Source: Alistipes sp. (lineage in GTDB: Bacteria > Bacteroidota > Bacteroidia > Bacteroidales > Rikenellaceae). From it: a stretch of 64,000 bases of DNA. How positions within the stretch are numbered: position 1 is the first letter of the stretch; the number at the start of each line of letters is the position of its first letter. Positions 51,223 to 58,709 of the stretch are shown here, one piece after another. Position numbers and translations under genes: made by a program. The notes below the pieces were generated by a model, which ran no database searches, was not told where the DNA came from, and saw only the letters and a list, made by a program, of their open reading frames with translations. The stretch covers positions 1-64,000 of the forward strand of contig JAHHQM010000002.1 in the NCBI GenBank assembly GCA_020026395.1, written 5' to 3'.

Positions 51223-52548
51223 ATGAAGATCGTAAGAGAACAACGCGAAGAACTTACTTCGTTGGTAAAAGTTACAGTCGAAGAGGCCGACTATCGTGAG
51301 GCAGTCGAGAAAGATCTGCGCGCATACCGCCGTAAGGCCAATATCCCCGGTTTCCGTCCCGGCATGGTTCCCATGGGAATGATCAAGAAGATGTACGGAG
51401 CAGGCGTTACCGCCGAACAGTCGTATCGTACGGCTTCGAACGCCGTATTCGAGTACCTCCAGAAAGAGGGCATCGACTACCTGGGCGACATCATCCCCTC
51501 GGACGAGCAGGGTAAGTTCGATTTCGAGAACGAGACCGTGTTCGAGTTCATGTTCGAGTTCGCAGAGGCTCCCAAAATCAACATGGAGCTGTCGGACAAG
51601 GACGAGCTGACCTACAACCGCATCAAGATCGAAGAGAAGATGCACAACGACTACCGCACCAACTTCCTGCGTGGCTACGGCCGTCTGGTTGATGCCGACG
51701 AGGTAGTGGCTGACGAGGCACTGAACGTAACGCTCGACAACGGCGAGATCAACGTATCGGACGCTTACGTAGGTCTGGTTTCGATGTCGGAGGAGGAGCG
51801 CAAGCCGTTCATCGGTCAGAAGACCGGTTTCAAGACCAAGGTAAACATCAACGACCTGTACAAGAACCCCGCACAGCGTGCCGCCATTCTTCAGGTTAAG
51901 GAGAACGAGCTGGAGGGCATCAACCCCGAATTCGAGTTGGAGATCACCAACATCCGCAAGTTCGCCGAGCCCGAAATGAACGAGGAGTTCTTCAAGATGG
52001 CTTTCCCCTCGGGCAACGTAACCAACGAGGAGGAGCTGAACAAGTTCATCGACAGCCGTATCGAGGAGGAGCTGGGTCACGAGTGTGACTACATGTTCAC
52101 GCTTCAGGTACGCGACTTCCTGATCAAGAAGGCCGGTCTGAAGATGCCCGAGGCATTCCTCAAGCGCTGGTTGTTCACCATCAACGAGGGCAAGTTCACG
52201 ATGGAAGAGATCGAGAAGGATTTCGATCAGTTCCTGAAGATGTTCACATGGAACTACATCCAGAAGCACTTCATCAAGGAGGACAAGCTGGAGGTTTCGA
52301 AGGAAGAGGTTGACGCCGAGGCTTTGGCTTTCGCCGCTGCCCAGTTCGCACAGTACGGTATGCCGTCGGCACCCCAGGAGATGCTCGAAAACTTCAAGAC
52401 CAAGATCCTCGAGGACAAGAACCAGGCTCAGAAGATCTACGAGAAACTCTTCGAGAAGAAGGTCGTGGAGGATGTGAAGTCGAAGATCAAGGTATCGGAG
52501 AAACAGATCACCACCGAGGAGTTCGCCGCTTTGGCTAAGGAACTCTAA
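51223..52548 (+). CDS. tig: Trigger factor
   Basis: A 441-residue ribosome-bound chaperone that receives nascent chains at the exit tunnel. The N-terminal ribosome-binding domain has 'YRRKANIPGFRPGMVPMGMIKKMYG' (in part 'IPGFRPGMVPMGMIKK', about 40-60), the variant of the GFRxGxxP signature used in Bacteroidetes. The middle peptidyl-prolyl isomerase-like domain is degenerate, as is usual here. The C-terminal arms are rich in Lys/Glu helices and end 'EEFAALAKEL'. Codons are strongly biased (GAG, AAG, GTA), as expected for an abundant protein. It is a single gene with strong promoter and terminator. clpP and clpX follow. Confidence 0.95.
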   Translation: MKIVREQREELTSLVKVTVEEADYREAVEKDLRAYRRKANIPGFRPGMVPMGMIKKMYGAGVTAEQSYRTASNAVFEYLQKEGIDYLGDIIPSDEQGKFDFENETVFEFMFEFAEAPKINMELSDKDELTYNRIKIEEKMHNDYRTNFLRGYGRLVDADEVVADEALNVTLDNGEINVSDAYVGLVSMSEEERKPFIGQKTGFKTKVNINDLYKNPAQRAAILQVKENELEGINPEFELEITNIRKFAEPEMNEEFFKMAFPSGNVTNEEELNKFIDSRIEEELGHECDYMFTLQVRDFLIKKAGLKMPEAFLKRWLFTINEGKFTMEEIEKDFDQFLKMFTWNYIQKHFIKEDKLEVSKEEVDAEALAFAAAQFAQYGMPSAPQEMLENFKTKILEDKNQAQKIYEKLFEKKVVEDVKSKIKVSEKQITTEEFAALAKEL

Positions 52549-52574
52549 TCAGTAGAGATACAATTTATATCTTT

Positions 52575-52614
52575 GGACTTTGCAGGCTTTCAACGGTTTG
52601 CAAAGTCCTTTTTT
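52575..52614 (+). terminator. Terminator of tig, with an embedded promoter-like box
   Basis: Perfect 10-bp stem (52575-52584 with 52599-52608) and six T. A TATCTTTG at 52568-52575 overlaps the left edge. If it is used for clpP, its transcript would start inside the left arm and so escape this terminator. Confidence 0.85.
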
Positions 52615-52667
52615 GATCATGTGGCCCCCCCGCAAGGAGTGCCGCTTCACGTAAAACAAAGAAGATC

Positions 52668-53336
52668 ATGTCTGAATTTGAAAAATATGCACGCCTGCAC
52701 TGCGGCATCAGCTCCCTGAAACTGCACGATTTCCAGTCGGTTGCCCAGGGATACGTATCGCCCACGATCATCGAGGAGCGTCAGTTGAACGTTGCCACGA
52801 TGGATGTCTTTTCGCGACTGATGATGGATCGTATCATCTTCCTCGGCGCACCGATCTATGACGATGCCGCCAACATCATCCAGGCACAGCTGCTCTTCCT
52901 CGAGACGACCGATCCCGAGAAGGACATTCAGCTCTACATCAATTCGCCGGGCGGATCCGTCACGGCAGGTCTGGGTATTTACGACACGATGCAGCTGGTT
53001 GCGCCCGACGTGGCCACCATTTGTACGGGTCTTGCCGCATCGATGGGTGCCGTGCTCTTGACGGCAGGTGCTGCGGGCAAGCGTTCGGCACTGCCCCACT
53101 CGCGCATCATGATCCACCAGCCGCTGGGCGGTGCGCAGGGTCAGGCCTCCGACATCGAGATCACGGCTCGCGAGATCGCCAAGACCAAACGCGAACTCTA
53201 CGAGATCCTCGCCCACCATTCGGGTGCTTCGATCCGCAAGATCGAGAAAGACGCCGATCGCGACTACTGGCTCACGGCCGACGAAGCCAAGGCCTACGGT
53301 CTGATCGACGAGGTGTTCACAAAACGTCAAAAATAA
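52668..53336 (+). CDS. clpP: ATP-dependent Clp protease proteolytic subunit
   Basis: A 222-residue serine protease subunit that forms the 14-mer chamber fed by ClpX. The nucleophile Ser is in 'TGLAASMGAVLLTAG' (about residue 125), the His in 'HSRIMIHQPLGGAQGQA' (about 150) and the Asp in 'EKDADRDYWLTADEA' (near 200). 'LYINSPGGSVTAGLGIYDTM' (in part 'INSPGGSVTAGLGIYD') is the strand that binds substrate. A short N-terminal propeptide-like segment precedes the conserved part. The stop lies 5 bases before clpX, so the two are one operon. Confidence 0.97.
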   Translation: MSEFEKYARLHCGISSLKLHDFQSVAQGYVSPTIIEERQLNVATMDVFSRLMMDRIIFLGAPIYDDAANIIQAQLLFLETTDPEKDIQLYINSPGGSVTAGLGIYDTMQLVAPDVATICTGLAASMGAVLLTAGAAGKRSALPHSRIMIHQPLGGAQGQASDIEITAREIAKTKRELYEILAHHSGASIRKIEKDADRDYWLTADEAKAYGLIDEVFTKRQK

Positions 53337-53341
53337 CAGAA

Positions 53342-54610
53342 ATGTCCAACAAAAATCATAAGGGAGGCGACGAAAGCCGCTGTTCTTTCTGCGGTGCTTC
53401 GCGCAACGAGGTGGAACTGATGTTCCAGGGTGCCAACGGCGCGAACATCTGCAACAAATGTATCGAAAACGGGTTCCGCATCATGGCGGACAACCACCTG
53501 GTGGAGGAGGCACAGGCCGTATCGGGAAAAACCGCGGCCGCAGCCCCCATCACGAAGGAGGATCTGATGAAGCCCGCCGAGATCAAGGCATTCCTCGACC
53601 AGTATGTCATCGGTCAGGACGATGCCAAGCGTTACATGTCGGTGGCGGTCTACAACCACTACAAACGACTGATGTACGCCCCGAAAGAGAACGATGTGGA
53701 GATCGACAAGTCGAACATCGTGCTGGTCGGCCCGACGGGTACGGGTAAGACGCTCATGGCACGCACCATTGCGCGTTTGTTGAAAGTCCCCTTCACGATC
53801 GTCGATGCCACGGTGCTCACCGAGGCGGGTTACGTGGGTGAAGATGTCGAGGGCATCCTGGCACGTCTGTATCAGGCTGCCGACTACAACCTCGAGCAGA
53901 CCGAGCGCGGTATCATCTTCATCGACGAGATCGACAAGATCGCACGCAAGGGCGACAACCCCTCGATCACGCGCGACGTATCGGGCGAGGGTGTGCAGCA
54001 GGCACTCCTGAAGATCCTCGAGGGTACCGTCGTGAACGTACCCCCTCAGGGTGGCCGCAAACACCCCGAGCAGAAGTTCGTGCAGATCAACACGCGCAAC
54101 ATCCTGTTCATCTGCGGCGGTGCATTCGACGGCATCGAGAAGAAGATCGCCCAGCGTCTGAACACCCGCGCCGTGGGTTACGGCCGCAACAACGCCGACA
54201 AGATCGACCGCAACAACATCATGCAGTACGTCACACCGCAAGACATCAAGTCGTTCGGTCTGATTCCCGAGCTCGTGGGTCGTCTTCCGGTACTGACCTA
54301 CATGCAGCCGCTCGGCCGCGATGCCCTGCGTTCGATCCTCACCGACCCGAAAAACGCCATCACCAAGCAGTATGAGCGTCTGTTCGAGATGGACGGCGTG
54401 AAACTCACGTTCGACGACGATGCCCTGGACTTCATCGTGGACAAGGCCGTCGAGTTCAAACTGGGTGCACGAGGCCTCAGATCGATCTGCGAGGCGGTTA
54501 TGATCGACACGATGTTCGAAATTCCGTCGCAAAACATCACGGAATTCCGCATCACCCGCAACTATGCCGCCAAAAAGTTTGAGAAATCGAACGGTTTAAA
54601 TTACAAATAA
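53342..54610 (+). CDS. clpX: ATP-dependent Clp protease ATP-binding subunit ClpX
   Basis: A 422-residue AAA+ unfoldase. The N-terminal zinc finger is 'CSFCGASRNEVELMFQGANGANICNKC' (four Cys at about residues 15, 18, 37 and 40). Walker A is 'VGPTGTGKTLMART' (about 130), Walker B 'GIIFIDEIDKIARKG', the pore loop 'GYVGEDVEG' and the ClpP-binding IGF-like loop lies in the usual region after 'IEKKIAQRLNTRAVGYG'. Arg finger and sensor II ('LGARGLRSICEAVM') are present. The frame is open for 107 codons upstream inside clpP, but the zinc finger fixes this start, 5 bases after clpP. Confidence 0.97.
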   Translation: MSNKNHKGGDESRCSFCGASRNEVELMFQGANGANICNKCIENGFRIMADNHLVEEAQAVSGKTAAAAPITKEDLMKPAEIKAFLDQYVIGQDDAKRYMSVAVYNHYKRLMYAPKENDVEIDKSNIVLVGPTGTGKTLMARTIARLLKVPFTIVDATVLTEAGYVGEDVEGILARLYQAADYNLEQTERGIIFIDEIDKIARKGDNPSITRDVSGEGVQQALLKILEGTVVNVPPQGGRKHPEQKFVQINTRNILFICGGAFDGIEKKIAQRLNTRAVGYGRNNADKIDRNNIMQYVTPQDIKSFGLIPELVGRLPVLTYMQPLGRDALRSILTDPKNAITKQYERLFEMDGVKLTFDDDALDFIVDKAVEFKLGARGLRSICEAVMIDTMFEIPSQNITEFRITRNYAAKKFEKSNGLNYK

Positions 54611-54634
54611 TAGGAAGTATTTCGAATATTTAGT

Positions 54635-54642
54635 TATCTTTG
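54635..54642 (+). promoter_or_regulatory. -7 box of the transketolase promoter
   Basis: TATCTTTG, 52 bases before tkt; only a weak TTTC-type -33 region about 15 bases upstream. Confidence 0.6.
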
Positions 54643-54694
54643 CATAGATAACCGAAGGGCAACCCCCCTCGAAAACTAACCTATCGAAACAGAT

Positions 54695-56725
54695 ATGTCA
54701 ACAAATTCCAAACTCACTCGTGTAGCCGACAACATCAGAATTCTGTCGGCAGCCATGGTCGAACGTGCTAAATCGGGTCACCCCGGAGGCGCCATGGGCG
54801 GTGCGGATTTTATTGCGGTGCTCTATGCCGAATTCCTGCGCTACGACCCCGAAAATATGGCTTATCCGTTCCGTGATCGTCTTTTCCTCGATCCGGGACA
54901 CATGTCGCCGATGCTTTATTCGGTGCTGTCGATGGCCGGTCACTACTCGACCGACGATCTGAAAAACCTGCGCCAATGGGGCAGCGTCACTCCGGGTCAC
55001 CCCGAAGTCGATGTGATGCGCGGCGTGGAAAACACCTCGGGCCCGCTGGGTCAGGGTCACGCCATGGCGCTTGGTGCTGCGATTGCAGAGCGATTCATGG
55101 TTGCCCGCTTCGGCGAATGGATGGCACACAAAACCTATGCCTACATCTCGGACGGTGCCGTCGAGGAGGAGATCTCGCAGGGCGTCGGCCGTGTGGCAGG
55201 TCACCTCGGACTGGCCAACCTGATCATGTACTACGATGCCAACAACGTACAGCTCTCGACCAAGGTCGATGAGGTGGACGCCGAGAACATCACCATGAAA
55301 TACGAGGCTTGGGGCTGGCACGTACTTACCATCGACGGTCACAACATCAACGAGATCCGTCAGGCTCTGGTTGCCGCCAACTCCGAAACGGAACGTCCGA
55401 CGCTGATCATCGGTCACACGATCATGGCCAAGGGCGCACGCACGGCCTCGGGAGAGAGTTTCGAAGATATGGTTTCGACCCACGGACAGCCCCTGTCGAA
55501 GGCAGGTGCCGACATCCCCGCCACGCTGATGAACCTCGGCGGCGATCCCGAAGATCCGTTCAAGCTGTTCCCCGAAACGCAGGAAGTATTCGCCGAGCGT
55601 CGTGAGGAGCTGAAACGCTGGATCGAGGAGCGTCACGAAACCGAGAGCATGTGGCGTTCGGAGCATGTCGATCTGGCACTCAAACTCGACAGCTTCCTTT
55701 CGGGCAAGTTGCCCGATATCGACTACAAGTCGATCGAACTGAAGGCCAACGGTGCCACGCGTGCCGCATCGGCCACCGTTCTGGGTGTCTATGGCGAGAA
55801 GATCGAAAATATGATCGTTGCTTCGGCCGACCTGTCCAACTCGGACAAGACGGACGGATTCCTCAAGAAAACCAAAGCCTTTACGAAGGGTGATTTCTCG
55901 GGCAAATTCTTCCAGGCAGGTGTATCGGAATTGACGATGGCCTGCGTGATGAACGGTATGGCACTGCACGGCGGTGTGATTCCGGCCTGCGGTACGTTCT
56001 TCGTATTCTCGGATTATATGAAACCCGCCGTACGTCTGTCGGCACTGATGCGTCTGCACGTGATCTATATCTGGTCGCACGACTCGTTCCGCGTCGGTGA
56101 GGACGGTCCTACGCACCAGCCCATTGAGCACGAGGCTCAGATCCGTCTGATGGAGCAGGTTCACAACCACCGCGGCGAACGCTCGATGGTCGTCCTGCGT
56201 CCGGCCGATGGCGACGAGTGCGTCATGGCCTGGAAACTCGCCCTCGAGGAGCATCGTCCCGTTGCCCTGCTGCTCTCGCGTCAGGACATCAAGACCCTGC
56301 CCGCCATGAGCACCAGCCGTCGCGAAGAGGCCGCTCAGGTTTCGAAGGGTGGTTACGTGGTGATGGATGTCGCCAAACCCGCCGCCGTATTGGTTGCCAC
56401 GGGTTCGGAGGTTTCGACCCTGATCGAAGGTGCCGAGATCCTCGCCAAAGAGGGCATCGGTGTCCGCGTCGTGAACGTCCCGAGTGAGGGTCTGTTCCGC
56501 GATCAGCCCAAATCGTATCAGAACACGGTACTCCCGCAGGGTATCGTCCGCTACGGTCTGACGTCGGGTCTTCCCGTAAACCTTCAGGGTCTGGTCGGCG
56601 AAAACGGCATGATCCACGGTCTGGATCATTTCGGTTACTCGGCTCCCTACAAGGTGCTCGACGAGAAGTTCGGTTTCAACGGCGAAACAGTGGCCAAAGA
56701 GGTCAAGGAACTCCTTGGCAAATAG
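54695..56725 (+). CDS. tkt: Transketolase
   Basis: A 676-residue thiamin-diphosphate enzyme that moves two-carbon units between sugar phosphates in the pentose phosphate pathway. The N-terminus has 'VERAKSGHPGGAMGGADF' (about 22-39), and 'ANLIMYYDANNVQLS' is the ThDP/Mg site (normally GDG...N; here the equivalent 'YISDGAVEEEISQGV' at about 150 contains the Asp). The pyrimidine domain has 'DGFLKKTKAFTKGDFSGKFFQAGVSE' and 'THDSFRVGEDGPTHQPIEH' (both in part). The C-terminal domain ends in 'VKELLGK'. It is a single full-length chain, not split. Its activity depends on the thiamin imported by the 34.6-37.7 kb operon. Confidence 0.95.
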   Translation: MSTNSKLTRVADNIRILSAAMVERAKSGHPGGAMGGADFIAVLYAEFLRYDPENMAYPFRDRLFLDPGHMSPMLYSVLSMAGHYSTDDLKNLRQWGSVTPGHPEVDVMRGVENTSGPLGQGHAMALGAAIAERFMVARFGEWMAHKTYAYISDGAVEEEISQGVGRVAGHLGLANLIMYYDANNVQLSTKVDEVDAENITMKYEAWGWHVLTIDGHNINEIRQALVAANSETERPTLIIGHTIMAKGARTASGESFEDMVSTHGQPLSKAGADIPATLMNLGGDPEDPFKLFPETQEVFAERREELKRWIEERHETESMWRSEHVDLALKLDSFLSGKLPDIDYKSIELKANGATRAASATVLGVYGEKIENMIVASADLSNSDKTDGFLKKTKAFTKGDFSGKFFQAGVSELTMACVMNGMALHGGVIPACGTFFVFSDYMKPAVRLSALMRLHVIYIWSHDSFRVGEDGPTHQPIEHEAQIRLMEQVHNHRGERSMVVLRPADGDECVMAWKLALEEHRPVALLLSRQDIKTLPAMSTSRREEAAQVSKGGYVVMDVAKPAAVLVATGSEVSTLIEGAEILAKEGIGVRVVNVPSEGLFRDQPKSYQNTVLPQGIVRYGLTSGLPVNLQGLVGENGMIHGLDHFGYSAPYKVLDEKFGFNGETVAKEVKELLGK

Positions 56726-56751
56726 GTGTTACCTATTTATATATAAATCGG

Positions 56752-56784
56752 GGACGGCTTTCAATGAAGGCCGTCCTTTTTTTT
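56752..56784 (+). terminator. Terminator of tkt
   Basis: Stem GGACGGC/GCCGTCC (56752-56758 with 56770-56776) and eight T. A palindrome AAATAGGT-GTT-ACCTATTT (56720-56738) lies over the tkt stop codon just before it. Confidence 0.85.
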
Positions 56785-56802
56785 CGATGCAGGGGGCGTA
56801 AG

Positions 56803-56834
56803 TTTTTGTTTTTCCGAAAAATGTCGTACCTTTG
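56803..56834 (+). promoter_or_regulatory. Promoter of metK
   Basis: TTTTTG at 56803-56808 and TACCTTTG at 56827-56834, 18 bases apart. The leader from about 56841 to metK would be about 165 bases and carries the SAM-II-like element. Confidence 0.7.
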
Positions 56835-56861
56835 CCCTCCCATTCGAACGAATAGGGGAAA

Positions 56862-56914
56862 TGTGGAAAGATTTGACTGATTGCAACCACAATAAAAAAT
56901 CGCTAAAACAGCTC
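56862..56914 (+). promoter_or_regulatory. SAM-II (SAM-alpha) riboswitch in the metK leader
   Basis: P1 TGTGG/CCACA (56862-56866 with 56887-56891) encloses a loop GATTTGACTGATTGCAA (56870-56886), then AATAAAAAAT and CGCTAAAACAG (56901-56911). This matches the SAM-II core order GATTT...TTGCAA, stem, A-rich linker, CGCTAAAA. Loop CTG (56877-56879) can pair with CAG (56909-56911), which would be the pseudoknot helix; in the classical element this position is CC/GG, so the pairing covaries. The gene behind it makes SAM. The start codon is about 95 bases further on, farther than in proteobacterial SAM-II elements. Confidence 0.8.
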
Positions 56915-57007
56915 ATTTTTTATTCTATCAGCCTATTTTTCCCATTTTATACGTTTAACTGGAAACGGACGGGCAAACCCCGAACGCTTTCCCAACAATT
57001 GTATATT

Positions 57008-58312
57008 ATGGGTTTTTTGTTTACATCGGAGTCGGTCTCTGAAGGCCACCCCGACAAAGTATCGGATCAGATTTCCGATGCCATTCTCGATGAATTCCTG
57101 CGCCGCGACCGCGAATCGAAGGTCGCTTGCGAAACTCTTTGCACGACGGGTCTTGTTGTCGTTGCGGGCGAAGTCCGCTCGGAGGCCTATGTCGATGTGC
57201 AGGAGGTTGCACGCCGCGTAATCCGCCGTATCGGCTACACCAAGAGCGAATATCAGTTCGACTGCAACTCGTGCGGTATCCTTTCGGCCATCCACGAACA
57301 GTCGAAGGACATCAACCGCGGTGTTGTCCGCGAGGAGGAAGAGGAGCAGGGTGCCGGTGATCAGGGCATCATGTTCGGTTATGCCTGCAACGAGACGCGC
57401 GAAATGATGCCCGCAACGCTCATCCTGTCGCACGTCATCCTCAAGGAGCTGGCCGTCATCCGCCGCGAAGGCAAGATGATGACCTACCTGCGTCCCGACT
57501 CGAAATCGCAGGTGACGATCGAATATGACGAAACGACCAACAAGCCCGTGCGCGTTCATACGATTGTCGTATCGACCCAGCACGACGAATTCATCCTCCC
57601 GAACGAGCATCTGACCGAGGCCGAAGCCGAGCGAAAGATGCAGGAGCAGATCCGCGAGGATGTCCGCACGATCCTCATCCCGCGTGTCAAGGCGCGTCTG
57701 GAGCGTGCCCACGACAAACTGGCCGACCTGATCGGCGACGATTACATTCTGCACGTGAACCCCACGGGCAAGTTCGTGATCGGCGGCCCTCACGGAGATA
57801 CGGGTCTGACGGGTCGCAAGATCATCGTCGATACGTACGGAGGCCGCGGTGCCCACGGTGGCGGTGCCTTCTCGGGTAAGGACTCCTCGAAGGTGGATCG
57901 TTCGGCCGCATACGCCGCACGCCACATCGCCAAGAACCTCGTGGCCGCAGGTGTTGCCGACGAAATTCTCGTCGAGCTGTCGTACGCCATCGGTATCGCC
58001 GAGCCGCTTTCGATCTACGTGGATACCTACCGCTCGGAGCGTCCCGCAGCCATCAAGGGCATGACCGACGGCGAAATCGCCCGCCGCATCGGCAAACTCT
58101 TCGACCTGCGCCCCGCTGCCATCGTCAAGAAGTTCGGTCTGAAGAACCCGATCTTCGAGGCCACGGCATCGTACGGGCACTTCGGCAACCGTCCCTACAC
58201 CAAGACCGAGAAAATCTGGGTGGACGGTAAAGAAGAGGAGCGCGAGATCGAATTCTTTGCGTGGGAGAAACTCGACGCCGTCGAGGCCATCAAAAAGGAA
58301 TTCGGCTTGTAA
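57008..58312 (+). CDS. metK: S-adenosylmethionine synthetase
   Basis: A 434-residue enzyme that makes SAM from methionine and ATP. The start 'GFLFTSESVSEGHPDKVSDQ' (His-15 region, ATP phosphate binding) fixes the ATG. 'ADQGIMFGYACNE' appears here as 'GAGDQGIMFGYACNE' (about 115), followed by 'FVIGGPHGDTGLTGRKIIVDTYGG' (in part 'GGPHGDTGLTGRKI', about 255) and 'GGGAFSGKDSSKVDRSAAYAAR' (in part 'GGGAFSGKDSSKVDRSA'). It is about 40 residues longer than E. coli MetK because of insertions common in Bacteroidetes. An open frame continues 49 codons upstream to 56861, but these cover the riboswitch and show no family similarity. Confidence 0.96.
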   Translation: MGFLFTSESVSEGHPDKVSDQISDAILDEFLRRDRESKVACETLCTTGLVVVAGEVRSEAYVDVQEVARRVIRRIGYTKSEYQFDCNSCGILSAIHEQSKDINRGVVREEEEEQGAGDQGIMFGYACNETREMMPATLILSHVILKELAVIRREGKMMTYLRPDSKSQVTIEYDETTNKPVRVHTIVVSTQHDEFILPNEHLTEAEAERKMQEQIREDVRTILIPRVKARLERAHDKLADLIGDDYILHVNPTGKFVIGGPHGDTGLTGRKIIVDTYGGRGAHGGGAFSGKDSSKVDRSAAYAARHIAKNLVAAGVADEILVELSYAIGIAEPLSIYVDTYRSERPAAIKGMTDGEIARRIGKLFDLRPAAIVKKFGLKNPIFEATASYGHFGNRPYTKTEKIWVDGKEEEREIEFFAWEKLDAVEAIKKEFGL

Positions 58313-58709
58313 TTTTTCGAAAAAACGACCAATTCGGGGAAAACCGACCGCCAGAGTATCACACCGACGGTCGGATTCCTGTTTTTAAGGAATCTGAATT
58401 GGGATACCCCCGAAAATAATAAATTTGAAATACTCCGAATTTTAAAATTTTAAGAAAATCGGATCCTTCCAAAAAAATCCAAGAAGTGCATTTCGCGCGG
58501 TAGAAAAAAGTATTTTCCTTTTGTAATTCCGATTTTATTTGATAATTTGCACCCCGATATCCAAACAAGAACCGATTTTGAGGGTCGAAGGCCTGCAATA
58601 AGAAAACCCGATTTTCAGCTGCTCCGCCCGAAACCGACTTTTCGGACAATGTTTGTTTTAAATTTGCATAAACGGATTATTAACTGAATACAAACCTTAA
58701 ATTGTGAAT
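58313..58709. other. AT-rich intergenic region
   Basis: This 397-base gap holds a weak hairpin CCGACCG...CGGTCGG at about 58344-58375, perhaps ending metK. The right end has a TAAATTTG promoter box (58659-58666). An open frame of 96 codons on the minus strand (58359-58649) is AT-rich, without coding character. Nothing else is seen. Confidence 0.5.
58659..58666 (+). promoter_or_regulatory. -7 box of the C10 protease promoter
   Basis: TAAATTTG, 43 bases before the start codon; the -33 region has only TTTT at about 58639-58642. Confidence 0.55.

Noticed and set aside
53021..53341. N-terminal extension of ClpX inside clpP
   Set aside because: It overlaps the clpP coding region; the ClpX zinc finger begins right after the ATG at 53342.
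56861..57007. In-frame 49-residue N-terminal extension of MetK
   Set aside because: The extension covers the SAM-II-like element and has no similarity to MetK N-termini, which begin at GFLFTSESVSEGHPDK.
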